Origin: a virus
Virus record (IMG/VR): IMGVR_UViG_3300021407_000024
Span: 1-42,462 of that record
DNA: 42,462 nucleotides
Reading direction: 5' to 3' (one strand)
Shown: positions 6,998 to 13,483 of the stretch, one piece after another
Layout of the letters: every line of letters starts with the position of its first letter
Numbering within the stretch: position 1 is the first letter of the stretch
The notes under the pieces: generated by a model
Told to the model about the DNA's origin: nothing
What the model saw: only the letters and a program-made list of their open reading frames with translations
The model's database searches: none
Position numbers and translations under genes: made by a program

Positions 6998-8863
6998 ATG
7001 GCTCCAGATATAGCGCGGCTGCTCACCGACAACGGCATTTTCCCGCCGCACTACGAACCCAACCGCTACTACCTGACTTGTCCGCACTGCTCGGCAACAC
7101 GCCAACTTCCGCATCAGAAACTCAAATGCCTGAGCCTGATGATCGAGGCCGACAAGGCATATTGGAAATGCCACAACTGCAATTGGATCGGTCCAGAAGC
7201 GAGCGGCAAAAATTCATTCGATGACCGCATCCGCTACGAATACCCGGGCGGCAATTTCAAAATCCGCAACCCGAAGGGCCGCACTCCACCCTACGTCTGG
7301 GAACACGAGAACGATCACGGCCAGATTGTCAGCGGCGCCAACAACCTCGGCGCGGCGCTGTACCGGCTTGAGGAGGCCATCGCCCGAGGCGGACTGATCG
7401 CCGTGGTCGAAGGCGAAAAGGATGCCGACAATCTGTGGCGGCATGGGTTCCCGGCGATCACCTCGCCGCACGGCGCGGCCAAGCCGGGACAACGGCCGAA
7501 GTGGACAACCGAGCATTCGCGGCAGCTCGCCGGCCTGGAAATCGTGGTGCTCAACGACAACGATCCGGCCGGCTACGAACACGCCAAGGCGGTAGTCGAT
7601 TGCTCACACGGCATCGCCAAGTCGATCCGACGACTCGATCTCAAGGACCATTGGTCAGACATTCCCGTCAACGGCGATATCTCGGATTTCCTCGAATCCC
7701 TGCACTCGACCGACTACCCCGGCGACGAATGGGTGCGCGACCTGTTGGAAGACGCGCCACTGATCAACGGCAAAGGAAGTCTCGGACCTTTGCCGGCACC
7801 CCCGCAACCGTCAATCTGGATCAGCGGAGACGTTCTCACCAGCACCCAGGCGCCAAAGCAGGAGTGGTCGGTACGCGACCTGATCCCGGCCAAGCAAGTG
7901 TGCCTGCTGTCGGGTCATGGCGCGGTCGGCAAGTCGTCAACCGCGCTGCACCTCGTCGCCGCGCACGTGCTGCGCCGCGCATGGCTGAACTTCGATCCGA
8001 CACCCGGACCAGCTTTTTTCATCGACGCGGAGGACGACCTCGACGTGATCCACCGCCGGCTCGACGCGATCCTCGCCCACTACGAGGACGGCGCCGCCGA
8101 CCTCGCCGAGCTGCACATTCTCTCACTGGCCGGCAAAGGCGCGGTGATGGCCACCGCCGACCGCAACGGCGTGGTTCAGCCAACCGCGCTGTATCACGAC
8201 ATTTACCAACGCGCCGGTGATCTCAAACCGCAGCAAATCGTCATCGCCTCAAGCGCCAACGTATTCGCCGGGTCGGAAGTGGACCGCTCACAAGTCACCC
8301 AATTCATCGATCTACTGACCAGGATCGCCATCCTCACCGGCGGATCAGTGATCCTGATCAGCCACCCCTCGCTCACCGGGCTGAATACCAACAGCGGCAT
8401 TTCCGGCTCGACCTCCTGGCACAATGCCGTACGCGCCCGGTTCTACATGAAGTTCGTCAGCAACGGCGGCGACCAGCAGGACGACAGCGATCTGCGGGTG
8501 CTCGAATTCCAGAAGAACCAGTACGGACCACCGGCCCAATCGCTCACGCTGCGGTTCAAGCACGGGCTGTTCCTGGTCGAAACCGATGGCCTCTCCAACC
8601 TCGACAAGCTGGCGCGCGAAGCCAAAGGCGAAACCAAGTTCCGCGACCTGTTGCGACGAATGCTCGAAGGCAACCGCCCGGTCAGTGCCAAACCCACCGC
8701 CCGCAACTACGCCCCCACCGCCTTTTCACGGGAACCGGATACCGAAGGTCTAGAGCGCCGCGACTTCGAGTATGCCATGCGACGGCTGTTCGCCGCTAAA
8801 GTCATAGCGGTAAAACAGTATGGGAAACCCTCACTTGGATGGGAGCGAATCGAGTTCGTTTAA
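6998..8863 (+). CDS. primase-helicase (zinc ribbon, Toprim, RecA-type ATPase)
   Basis: A 621-residue replication protein. A zinc ribbon (CPHC at 28-31, CHNC at 58-61) is followed by a Toprim domain (EGEKD at 138-142, LNDND at 185-189) and a RecA/RepA-type ATPase with Walker A GHGAVGKSS at 306-314. The later motif SHPSLTG and SGSTSWHNAVRAR at about 455-480 are typical of RepA-like hexameric helicases. It would unwind DNA and make primers. The usual Walker B segment here reads IVIASSANVFAG (about 414-425), lacking the expected acidic residues; AEDD at 344-347 may compensate. The GGGGAG site sits eight bases before the ATG. Directly downstream are iteron-like repeats, so it may act at that origin. 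Confidence 0.9.
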   Translation: MAPDIARLLTDNGIFPPHYEPNRYYLTCPHCSATRQLPHQKLKCLSLMIEADKAYWKCHNCNWIGPEASGKNSFDDRIRYEYPGGNFKIRNPKGRTPPYVWEHENDHGQIVSGANNLGAALYRLEEAIARGGLIAVVEGEKDADNLWRHGFPAITSPHGAAKPGQRPKWTTEHSRQLAGLEIVVLNDNDPAGYEHAKAVVDCSHGIAKSIRRLDLKDHWSDIPVNGDISDFLESLHSTDYPGDEWVRDLLEDAPLINGKGSLGPLPAPPQPSIWISGDVLTSTQAPKQEWSVRDLIPAKQVCLLSGHGAVGKSSTALHLVAAHVLRRAWLNFDPTPGPAFFIDAEDDLDVIHRRLDAILAHYEDGAADLAELHILSLAGKGAVMATADRNGVVQPTALYHDIYQRAGDLKPQQIVIASSANVFAGSEVDRSQVTQFIDLLTRIAILTGGSVILISHPSLTGLNTNSGISGSTSWHNAVRARFYMKFVSNGGDQQDDSDLRVLEFQKNQYGPPAQSLTLRFKHGLFLVETDGLSNLDKLAREAKGETKFRDLLRRMLEGNRPVSAKPTARNYAPTAFSREPDTEGLERRDFEYAMRRLFAAKVIAVKQYGKPSLGWERIEFV

Positions 8864-8865
8864 CC

Positions 8866-8962
8866 GTCACCACATGCGTCACCACATGGTGACCACATGG
8901 TGACCACACCCCATGGGGGACCAGTGACACCACATCCCCCCCTTTAGGGGGGGTGGTGTCAC
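8866..8962 (+). other. iteron-like repeats and large G/C hairpin, origin candidate
   Basis: Copies of GTSACCACAYSS start at 8866, 8878, 8889 and 8900, so the spacing is 12, 11 and 11 bases, about one helical turn. Further partial copies follow at 8924 and about 8979. GTGACACCA at 8924-8932 and C7 at 8936-8942 pair with G7 at 8947-8953 and TGGTGTCAC at 8954-8962, leaving a three-base bulge and the loop TTTA. There is no T-run, so it is not a standard terminator. Direct repeats one turn apart beside a replicative helicase gene resemble a replication origin (inference). Confidence 0.6.
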
Positions 8963-9014
8963 CCCCGCGACACCACATCGTCACCACACCTCCCGCGTTT
9001 TTAAGAGGATGCCA

Positions 9015-9230
9015 ATGCCCAACTGGAAAACCGCAGCCAAACGCAGATGGCCAAAAGCCTGCTGGATCGCAGGGAGCGGTCGATATGCGTCGCTGGCGCA
9101 TTGCCGCGAGCTGACAATCGAGCTGTTCAACAGCGCCCCCGAGGCGGCCAAGGCCAAAGCCCAAATCGACGCTACCGGATGCGGTGGCCGCTGCTACCGC
9201 CAGCACGAGATCATCGATTTGCAGAGCTGA
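9015..9230 (+). CDS. hypothetical 71-aa protein with Cys residues
   Basis: A small protein, MPNWKTAAKRRWPKACWIAG at its start and GCGGRCYRQHEI near its end. The basic head and four Cys residues could suit nucleic acid or metal binding, but no known zinc motif is complete. The ATG at 9015 is preferred over 9009, because the AAGAGG site at 9003-9008 directly abuts the earlier ATG. It is followed four bases later by the next gene. The family looks like a common phage hypothetical of unknown function. Confidence 0.6.
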   Translation: MPNWKTAAKRRWPKACWIAGSGRYASLAHCRELTIELFNSAPEAAKAKAQIDATGCGGRCYRQHEIIDLQS

Positions 9231-9233
9231 CCG

Positions 9234-9467
9234 ATGACCATCCCGCTCGACTTCCCCGAATGGCTCAAAACCCACCCCGCCCCCGACATGCAGGAGCTGG
9301 TCGCCCTGCGCGGCGGCTACAGCAACATCAGCCCCCAGGATTGGATCGATTGGGACGCCGCCTGCGCCGCCTGGGAATCCGCCCGCCGCGACCGGCTGCT
9401 CGGCTCACACACCTGGGCGGTAGCCGAAATCAAACGCCGCAAACGCAAATCGACTGGAAAAAATTAA
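9234..9467 (+). CDS. hypothetical 77-aa phage protein
   Basis: A short acidic/aromatic protein with the segments PDMQELVALRGGYSNIS, AWESARRDRLL and a strongly basic tail (KRRKRKSTGKN). The pattern xPDMQELVxxxGGYxxI is one I recognise from many small phage open frames without assigned function. It begins three bases after the previous stop, so translation is probably coupled. A run of phased T-tracts begins six bases after its stop. Confidence 0.65.
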   Translation: MTIPLDFPEWLKTHPAPDMQELVALRGGYSNISPQDWIDWDAACAAWESARRDRLLGSHTWAVAEIKRRKRKSTGKN

Positions 9468-9472
9468 CAAGG

Positions 9473-9499
9473 AATTTTTTCCAATTTTTGCAATTTTTT
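9473..9499 (+). promoter_or_regulatory. phased T-tracts (predicted intrinsic bend)
   Basis: AATTTTTT at 9473, AATTTTT at 9483 and AATTTTTT at 9492 are spaced 10 and 9 bases apart, in phase with the helix. Such tracts usually give intrinsically curved DNA. They lie at the start of the 334-base gene-free stretch 9468-9801, which then holds the 77-bp repeat, a -10-like hexamer, structured leader sequence and a second promoter candidate. Confidence 0.55.
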
Positions 9500-9555
9500 C
9501 TTGGGGAAATTTCGCGCATGGGGCTGAGCCCGAGTGCGGATCAAAAGGCCAAGAG

Positions 9556-9632
9556 ACGTTCTCTGGGGCCTCCATAACCTCCCGGCCCAAACCTAGGTTA
9601 TGGGTTATGGGGGTGGGTTATGGGGAGGGAAG
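9556..9632 (+). repeat. 77-bp inverted repeat, internal copy
   Basis: These 77 bases are identical to the reverse complement of 42386-42462, the right end of the window. Inside are the inverted pair CCATAACCT / AGGTTATGG, the palindrome AACCTAGGTT, and a G-rich tract of GGG and GGGG runs separated by TTAT, T and A, which fits the G-quadruplex pattern. The two copies diverge after 9632. Both are oriented toward the gene block that follows them. The left limit cannot be known, because the other copy is cut off by the window edge. Confidence 0.9.
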
Positions 9633-9650
9633 ACGTTACTTCCAGTCGTG

Positions 9651-9801
9651 AATAAAAGGGTCGGGGTGGAGGGCACCCGGGGAGATGTTTGCAGACACTT
9701 ACCCGGCTCTCCACCCCCAGGCCACGGCGGGTGGCCATAAGTTGTTCCGCTTGACGAAGGTACACCAAGCCTATTTACTAGACAGTCCGATGGAGGTCAA
9801 G
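9651..9801 (+). promoter_or_regulatory. promoter candidates and structured leader for 9802-10452
   Basis: AATAAA at 9651-9656 lies 18 bases after the 77-bp repeat, the same distance as TATAAT from the other copy. A second candidate is TTGACG at 9751-9756 with TATTTA at 9772-9777, though the 15-base spacer is short. Between them GGGGTGGAG (9663-9671) pairs with CTCCACCCC (9709-9717), and GGCCAC pairs with GTGGCC at about 9719-9736, so the leader RNA would be strongly folded. Confidence 0.4.
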
Positions 9802-9993
9802 ATGGTCAGTCAGAACGCCCGCTTTGCGGCAATCGTCGCCTTCGGCAAAAAGGCCGGTGAGCGGCTCGATCAGGACATGTGTCCGCGCTGCGGCAAGCGG
9901 GCAGAGAATTTTCGCGACAAAGTCTCTCAGCATGAATGGGTGATCAGTGGGCTGTGCCAGCCATGTCAGGACGCAATATTTGTTGAGGACTAG
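9802..9993 (+). CDS. small zinc-ribbon protein, 63 aa
   Basis: The frame encodes a basic head and then CPRC ... CQPC separated by about 24 residues (residues 26-29 and 51-54), a four-Cys zinc ribbon. The segment ISGLCQPCQDAIF is typical of small phage zinc proteins of unknown role, perhaps transcription or nucleic acid binding. The ATG at 9802 is chosen because GGAGG lies five bases upstream; a longer frame from 9685 has no ribosome site and runs through the folded leader. Its TAG directly abuts the ATG of the next gene. Confidence 0.75.
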   Translation: MVSQNARFAAIVAFGKKAGERLDQDMCPRCGKRAENFRDKVSQHEWVISGLCQPCQDAIFVED

Positions 9994-10452
9994 ATGGACG
10001 CGCGGCGAGAGGAGACGCTGGCGGAGGCAAAGCAGAGGCTGCGCGAGCACCTCGATGAAGGCATGCGCTGTCCGCTCTGTCGTCAATTCGCCAAGAGGTA
10101 CAAACGCAAATTCAATTCCGGCATGGCCCGGGCGCTGATCACGATCTACAAGCGCGGCGGCCGTTCCAGCCTTGATTGGGTGTACATCCCCAGCTTGCCG
10201 GCAAAGTCGCGCGAGGAAGGCAAGATCGCCTATTGGGGTTTGCTGAAGGAGGCGGACGAGACGCGACCAGATGGCGGTCGCGCGGGCTGGTGGCGGGTCA
10301 CGCGATTGGGTGAACATTTCATCATCAGCGGAATGCGAATCCCGAAGCATGTATTCGTCTACGATGCGGTATGTCTCGGGTTTGACAAGACCGAGATGGT
10401 TTCGATCCAGGACTGCCTGGGCGATAAATTTGACTTGTCTGAGTTGAAATAA
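9994..10452 (+). CDS. zinc-binding phage protein, probable DNA-binding (152 aa)
   Basis: This 152-residue protein has CPLC at residues 26-29, then a Lys/Arg-rich helix (FAKRYKRKFNSGMARALI), then a domain reading YWGLLKE ... WWRVTRLGEHFI ... VPK-like and ending IQDCLGDKFDLSEL. I recognise this architecture from many phages as an uncharacterised family. The order resembles a winged helix, so binding of DNA is inferred. It begins directly after the previous TAG (TAGATG) with GAGG upstream, so the two zinc proteins form one unit and may act together. Confidence 0.7.
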   Translation: MDARREETLAEAKQRLREHLDEGMRCPLCRQFAKRYKRKFNSGMARALITIYKRGGRSSLDWVYIPSLPAKSREEGKIAYWGLLKEADETRPDGGRAGWWRVTRLGEHFIISGMRIPKHVFVYDAVCLGFDKTEMVSIQDCLGDKFDLSELK

Positions 10453-10593
10453 AAATTCCCAAAAAATTTAAAAAGAACAAAACGAGATTGGTTGACTTGT
10501 CAACTACTGACTTGTCAACGAAATGAAAGCCGCCGCCGGGTTTGAACGGGTGAACTGGGTCCCGGCGGCGACTATCAGGACCGACTGTCCTGA
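10453..10593. terminator. convergent intergenic region with A-tracts, repeats and hairpins
   Basis: The stretch between the rightward zinc protein and the leftward amidase holds A-tracts at 10451, 10461 and 10470, about ten bases apart. TGACTTGTCAAC follows at 10493 and 10508, and the shorter TGACTTGTC lies at 10431 inside the preceding gene. Next come two stems: CGCCGCCGGG (10531-10540) with CCCGGCGGCG (10561-10570), and ATCAGGAC (10574-10581) with GTCCTGAT (10587-10594). Two strong stems between convergent genes suggest two-way termination, but neither has a T-run. Confidence 0.5.
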
Positions 10594-11721
10594 TCAGGCA
10601 ACGACTTCGTCATCTTCGATAAATCGCCAATCAACCGTGCCCTTGCCACTGAGGCCGATTGCCTTAGCCGCTCCAGGTGTGAGGTCGATGCCGGCTCCGT
10701 TGGTCTTGCGTCCCTTCTTGTCGGTGCCGGTTTCGGCCTGTGGGCGCGCACCTGTTTGCCAATATGGATCATCGATGTTCCAGGGTCCTATGTCGCGGAT
10801 TTCGCAAATCGCATCCTTGTCGTTGGCGGTATTGTGGACCAGCACCTTCGGGCGCGGGTCCTTGAAGCGATAGGGCAACGCGCAACTGATTTCGGCGTCG
10901 GTGATCTTGTCGTAGGGCGGATAGGCTGAATTGTTCGGATCGGCATTGCCGCCAAATACGGTGCAGATGATACCCGATTGATTGGGCGGGAATACCGCCG
11001 TCGCGGGTGTCTCCGGCCCCGGCGCACTGACCATAAAATCTTCACCATTGATCGAAACGATGACTGGCCCGGTCGTTGTGATGGCGATATCGACCCGCGC
11101 CGTTTCTTCATCGGGCGGTGGAGTTACCACCGGTGGGGGTTCGGTTGGCGGGGTTTCGGGCGACGGCGGTTGTCCCGGAGTCCCGCCAATCGACACCTTG
11201 CCGACCACCTCGGCGATGCGTTTGCAGATCGCCTCGAAATTTTTCCGGTACAGATTGCTGTCGGCTTCGCTGTCAACAAAACACACCTCAAGCAGGATCG
11301 CTGGTTTGTTGGTGTTGTTGAGGAATGATAGATCGGTGCGCTTCTTGGCGCCTCGGTTGATGAAGCTGCCGGCCTGGGCAATCGCCAGCGAGGTGTCGGC
11401 GGCAAGTTTCTGCTGCGTCACATACAGCACTTCGACGCCCATTGCCTTGGTGGTTTTCTGATAGGCGTTGAAGTGACAGCTCACGTCGTAGTCGCGCGAC
11501 CGCGAATTGTGATAGCCGACGATGGCGCCGAGATTCTGACTTTGCGATGTGCTGGTGTTGTCGTGGTACACATCGACGCCGACACCGGCGCCGCGCCACA
11601 GTTCGGCGATTCGGTCAACGACGCGACGGGCTTCATCGACTTCGTCCAGATATGGCGGCCGTGGTGAAGCCGAGGCGCCTCGGATATATTTGCCGTGGCC
11701 GCTACTGATGACGATTTTCAT
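10594..11721 (-). CDS. endolysin: N-acetylmuramoyl-L-alanine amidase with C-terminal double-psi barrel
   Basis: A 375-residue cell-wall hydrolase. Residues 1-190 are an Amidase_3 domain with zinc-site signatures: SSGHG at about 6-10, Glu in YLDEVDEA, SCHFNAY and the catalytic-type LLEVCFVDSE. A Pro-rich linker (SPETPPTEPPPVVTPPPDE) follows. The C-terminal 150 residues contain ICEIRDIGPWN, NGAGIDLTPGAAKAIGL and GTVDWRF, typical of RlpA/expansin-like double-psi barrels that bind peptidoglycan. It would cut the stem peptide from muramic acid at lysis. The ATG at 11721 is chosen because GGAGG lies just upstream. The barrel wording strongly recalls Hyphomicrobiales proteins. There is no signal peptide, so a holin is needed. 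Confidence 0.9.
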   Translation of the reverse strand: MKIVISSGHGKYIRGASASPRPPYLDEVDEARRVVDRIAELWRGAGVGVDVYHDNTSTSQSQNLGAIVGYHNSRSRDYDVSCHFNAYQKTTKAMGVEVLYVTQQKLAADTSLAIAQAGSFINRGAKKRTDLSFLNNTNKPAILLEVCFVDSEADSNLYRKNFEAICKRIAEVVGKVSIGGTPGQPPSPETPPTEPPPVVTPPPDEETARVDIAITTTGPVIVSINGEDFMVSAPGPETPATAVFPPNQSGIICTVFGGNADPNNSAYPPYDKITDAEISCALPYRFKDPRPKVLVHNTANDKDAICEIRDIGPWNIDDPYWQTGARPQAETGTDKKGRKTNGAGIDLTPGAAKAIGLSGKGTVDWRFIEDDEVVA

Positions 11722-11732
11722 GAGGCCTCCAG

Positions 11733-12053
11733 TTAGCGTTGGGGCGGCAGCTTGCCGCGAATGTGCTCCCAATCGAAGCCGGTATGCTTGGCTAGTTCCT
11801 TGGCCAGCTTGTCATCCGGCCGGTACTCCCCGGCCAGCCAACCGTAATAGGCTTGCCGAGTGATTCCGAGCCGGCGGACCTTGTAGGTGACGGTTTCCTC
11901 CGGCCACAGCTTTTCCAGCACCGCCGTCATCGGTAGACGCAAGCGGGCTTCCATCTTCAGGGCGTAGGCGGTGGTGGTGGTGTCAGGGTCCAGCTCGACT
12001 ATTTTCTCCACCAGCGCCAACGCCTTTTTCTGTCGGTCGGTCAGGGTGTCCAT
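11733..12053 (-). CDS. helix-turn-helix regulator, repressor-like
   Basis: A 106-residue protein. The N-terminal half is helical and charged (LTDRQKKALALVEKIVELDP). The C-terminal half contains a helix-turn-helix reading VRRLGITRQAYYGWLAGEYRPDD, as in Cro/CI-type regulators, and ends GKLPPQR. The ATG at 12053 is taken; a GTG at 12065 is possible. It is divergent from the SSB-like gene across a 74-base promoter region and lies 11 bases ahead of the amidase, so it may control both the rightward recombination genes and lysis. Target sites are unproven. Confidence 0.7.
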   Translation of the reverse strand: MDTLTDRQKKALALVEKIVELDPDTTTTAYALKMEARLRLPMTAVLEKLWPEETVTYKVRRLGITRQAYYGWLAGEYRPDDKLAKELAKHTGFDWEHIRGKLPPQR

Positions 12054-12065
12054 GAGTACTTCCAC

Positions 12066-12100
12066 TTGACACTTATCCGTAAAGGTATATCAGTGTACAC
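12066..12100 (+). promoter_or_regulatory. promoter and GTGTACAC palindrome
   Basis: TTGACA at 12066-12071 is a consensus -35. TATATC (12086-12091) or TATCAG (12088-12093) could be the -10, with 14- or 16-base spacers. The perfect palindrome GTGTACAC at 12093-12100 overlaps the presumed start site, a usual place for a repressor operator. The region sits between the repressor-like gene and the SSB-like gene. Confidence 0.5.
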
Positions 12101-12127
12101 GGCTCCACACAACCAAGGAAACACGCA

Positions 12128-12784
12128 ATGAACGAAATCGAAAAGGTACTCTCGCAAGACGCACCTCTCCCCGCCGTCACCGAGGCCGCTGCCATCGCCA
12201 ATGCCGCCAACGAAGATGCCGGCTTCGAGAAGCTGCTGAAATTCAAAAAGGGCGTCTACACTTCGGACGCTAATGTCGTGGAATGGGGCACCGAGTTCGT
12301 GGCCCATTGCGTCGGGTGGACGAAATGCTGGATCAAGTTTGTTGATCAGCAAGTTGCTGACCGCAAGATGTTTCGCGTCGCGGAAGGCAAACGTCCACCC
12401 GAGCGCGAGGAGTTGGATGACTTGCAATTGATCGGTGTCAAAGACCCGAAGACTGGCATGTCGGTTGATCCGTGGGTGTATCAGTATCTGTTACCGATGG
12501 AGGACAAGGCTGGCGAGTTGGTGGTGTTCGTGACCAGTTCGACCGGCGGCAAGCGAGCGGTCGCGGATTTGTGCAAGTCTTACTCCCGGCGCGCGCAGCG
12601 TTCCGGGAAAAGCGAGCAGCCGGTGATCAAGCTGTCGGGGACGGTGATGCCAACACGCAATTTTGGCGACATACCGCGCCCGCTGTTCGAGATCGTCGGT
12701 TGGGACTCGAACCGTGAGGGTATTCGGGAAGTCAAGGCGCCGGACACGCTCAGGCAGGAAATGGATGATGAAATTCCGTTCTGA
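12128..12784 (+). CDS. single-stranded DNA-binding protein-like, SSB-type tail
   Basis: A 218-residue protein. Its last seven residues are MDDEIPF, very close to the acidic DDDIPF tip by which bacterial SSB recruits partner enzymes. The body has aromatic and basic strands (VGWTKCWIKFVDQQ, VVFVTSSTGGKRAVADLCKSY) and a long segment PPEREELDDLQL common in phage homologues. I infer an SSB-like role beside the YqaJ exonuclease and primase-helicase. An AAGGAA site eight bases before the ATG supports the start. It may be regulated by the divergent helix-turn-helix gene. Confidence 0.7.
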   Translation: MNEIEKVLSQDAPLPAVTEAAAIANAANEDAGFEKLLKFKKGVYTSDANVVEWGTEFVAHCVGWTKCWIKFVDQQVADRKMFRVAEGKRPPEREELDDLQLIGVKDPKTGMSVDPWVYQYLLPMEDKAGELVVFVTSSTGGKRAVADLCKSYSRRAQRSGKSEQPVIKLSGTVMPTRNFGDIPRPLFEIVGWDSNREGIREVKAPDTLRQEMDDEIPF

Positions 12785-12790
12785 CGTGAT

Positions 12791-12925
12791 TTGTATGCAG
12801 GAGATGGTGCAAGCCAACTTGAGGACGTTGATGGGCGACCGATTGCTTCAGCATCAAAAAGCTATAAGCAATGGGTCGCTACATTTTTGGAGTTACAGCA
12901 AATACAAAAAGAGGAACAGAAATGA
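12791..12925 (+). CDS. possible 44-aa TTG-start protein or SSB readthrough extension
   Basis: After the SSB-like TGA the same frame stays open for 46 codons, reading LYAGDGASQLEDVDGRPIAS then SYKQWVATFLELQQIQKEEQ, and it ends in a TGA that overlaps the next ATG as ATGA. The sequence looks like a real soluble helical protein, but it lacks ATG or GTG starts. The TTG at 12791 is the only standard start. Either a weak TTG start, rare readthrough of the SSB stop, or chance is possible. Confidence 0.35.
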   Translation: MYAGDGASQLEDVDGRPIASASKSYKQWVATFLELQQIQKEEQK

Positions 12926-13059
12926 AAACGGCTCTATTCGCAATCTTGCTGGTTACGCTCAACGTGACTGCTGTCTGGGCGCAGACCACAACGCGCTGTA
13001 CCCGTTCGCCTGATGGGCAGCATATGAACTGCACGACTTGCTGCTATAATTGTTGTTAG
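12922..13059 (+). CDS. secreted Cys-rich micro-protein, 45 aa
   Basis: The ATG at 12922 has GAGGAA upstream. Residues 1-20 form a Sec signal (MKTALFAILLVTLNVTAVWA, then Q). The mature part is about 25 residues with six Cys residues, ending NCTTCCYNCC. It would be exported and disulphide-bonded or metal-binding in the periplasm. The function is unknown; an anti-host, exclusion or envelope role is only a guess. It lies in the recombination operon between the SSB-like and a hypothetical gene. Confidence 0.65.
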   Translation: MKTALFAILLVTLNVTAVWAQTTTRCTRSPDGQHMNCTTCCYNCC

Positions 13060-13074
13060 TAATTGAGATTGCTG

Positions 13075-13121
13075 GGCTGGGACGCCAGCCTAGAGCCGGT
13101 GAGGTGGCGCCTGTGACCGGC
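13075..13121 (+). other. two hairpins in 5-prime region of 13139 gene
   Basis: GGCTGG (13075-13080) pairs with CCAGCC (13085-13090) and GCCGGT (13095-13100) pairs with ACCGGC (13116-13121), with the palindrome GGCGCC inside the second loop. They sit between the Cys-rich gene and the next ribosome site. No known riboswitch class is recognised. A terminator is unlikely without a T-run. Confidence 0.4.
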
Positions 13122-13138
13122 GCAAAAGAGGTGGAAAG

Positions 13139-13483
13139 ATGTTCGACTATCTGATGACCTTTGCCGACGAAGCTACCGCGCAAGCCGATCCTGTGGTCGG
13201 CCGATATTATTATGTCGATGAAAGCTGGGATTACAGTCGGGTAATGCCCAACGTGGCGGTGACGGTGCATGAAACCGGTCTGCTCTATGACGATAGCTGG
13301 TGGATCATGATCGCATCGGATCAACAAAGCGCGGCGCTGCGGGATCATCCCGCGTGCTTTCTGGTTGCTGATCGCAGGACTGGAGGGTTGATCGATTCGA
13401 GTCTGCCGATCCCCGAGCTTGCGTTGCTGCGGGTGGCGCCGGTGCCGGCGGGGAGCGATTATCTGTTTGGCGCCCCGCCCTGA
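13139..13483 (+). CDS. hypothetical 114-aa protein
   Basis: An acidic, aromatic-rich protein (YYYVDESWDYSRV, DDSWWIMIASD) with no recognised motif. It has a good ribosome site (GAGGTGGAAAG) before the ATG, and it ends in TGATG overlapping the DUF7694-like gene. The beta-rich pattern and adjacency suggest a small soluble phage protein in the recombination operon. Function unknown. Confidence 0.65.
   Translation: MFDYLMTFADEATAQADPVVGRYYYVDESWDYSRVMPNVAVTVHETGLLYDDSWWIMIASDQQSAALRDHPACFLVADRRTGGLIDSSLPIPELALLRVAPVPAGSDYLFGAPP

Noticed and set aside
7435-8220. 261-codon frame inside the primase-helicase
   Set aside because: Arg-rich frame-shifted shadow of the helicase gene.
9519-9577. 19-codon frame entering the 77-bp repeat
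   Set aside because: Too short and without support; the overlap with the repeat makes chance likely.
12663-13013. 116-codon frame overlapping the SSB-like and Cys-rich genes
   Set aside because: It overlaps two better-supported genes, has no fitting start, and its sequence is not protein-like.
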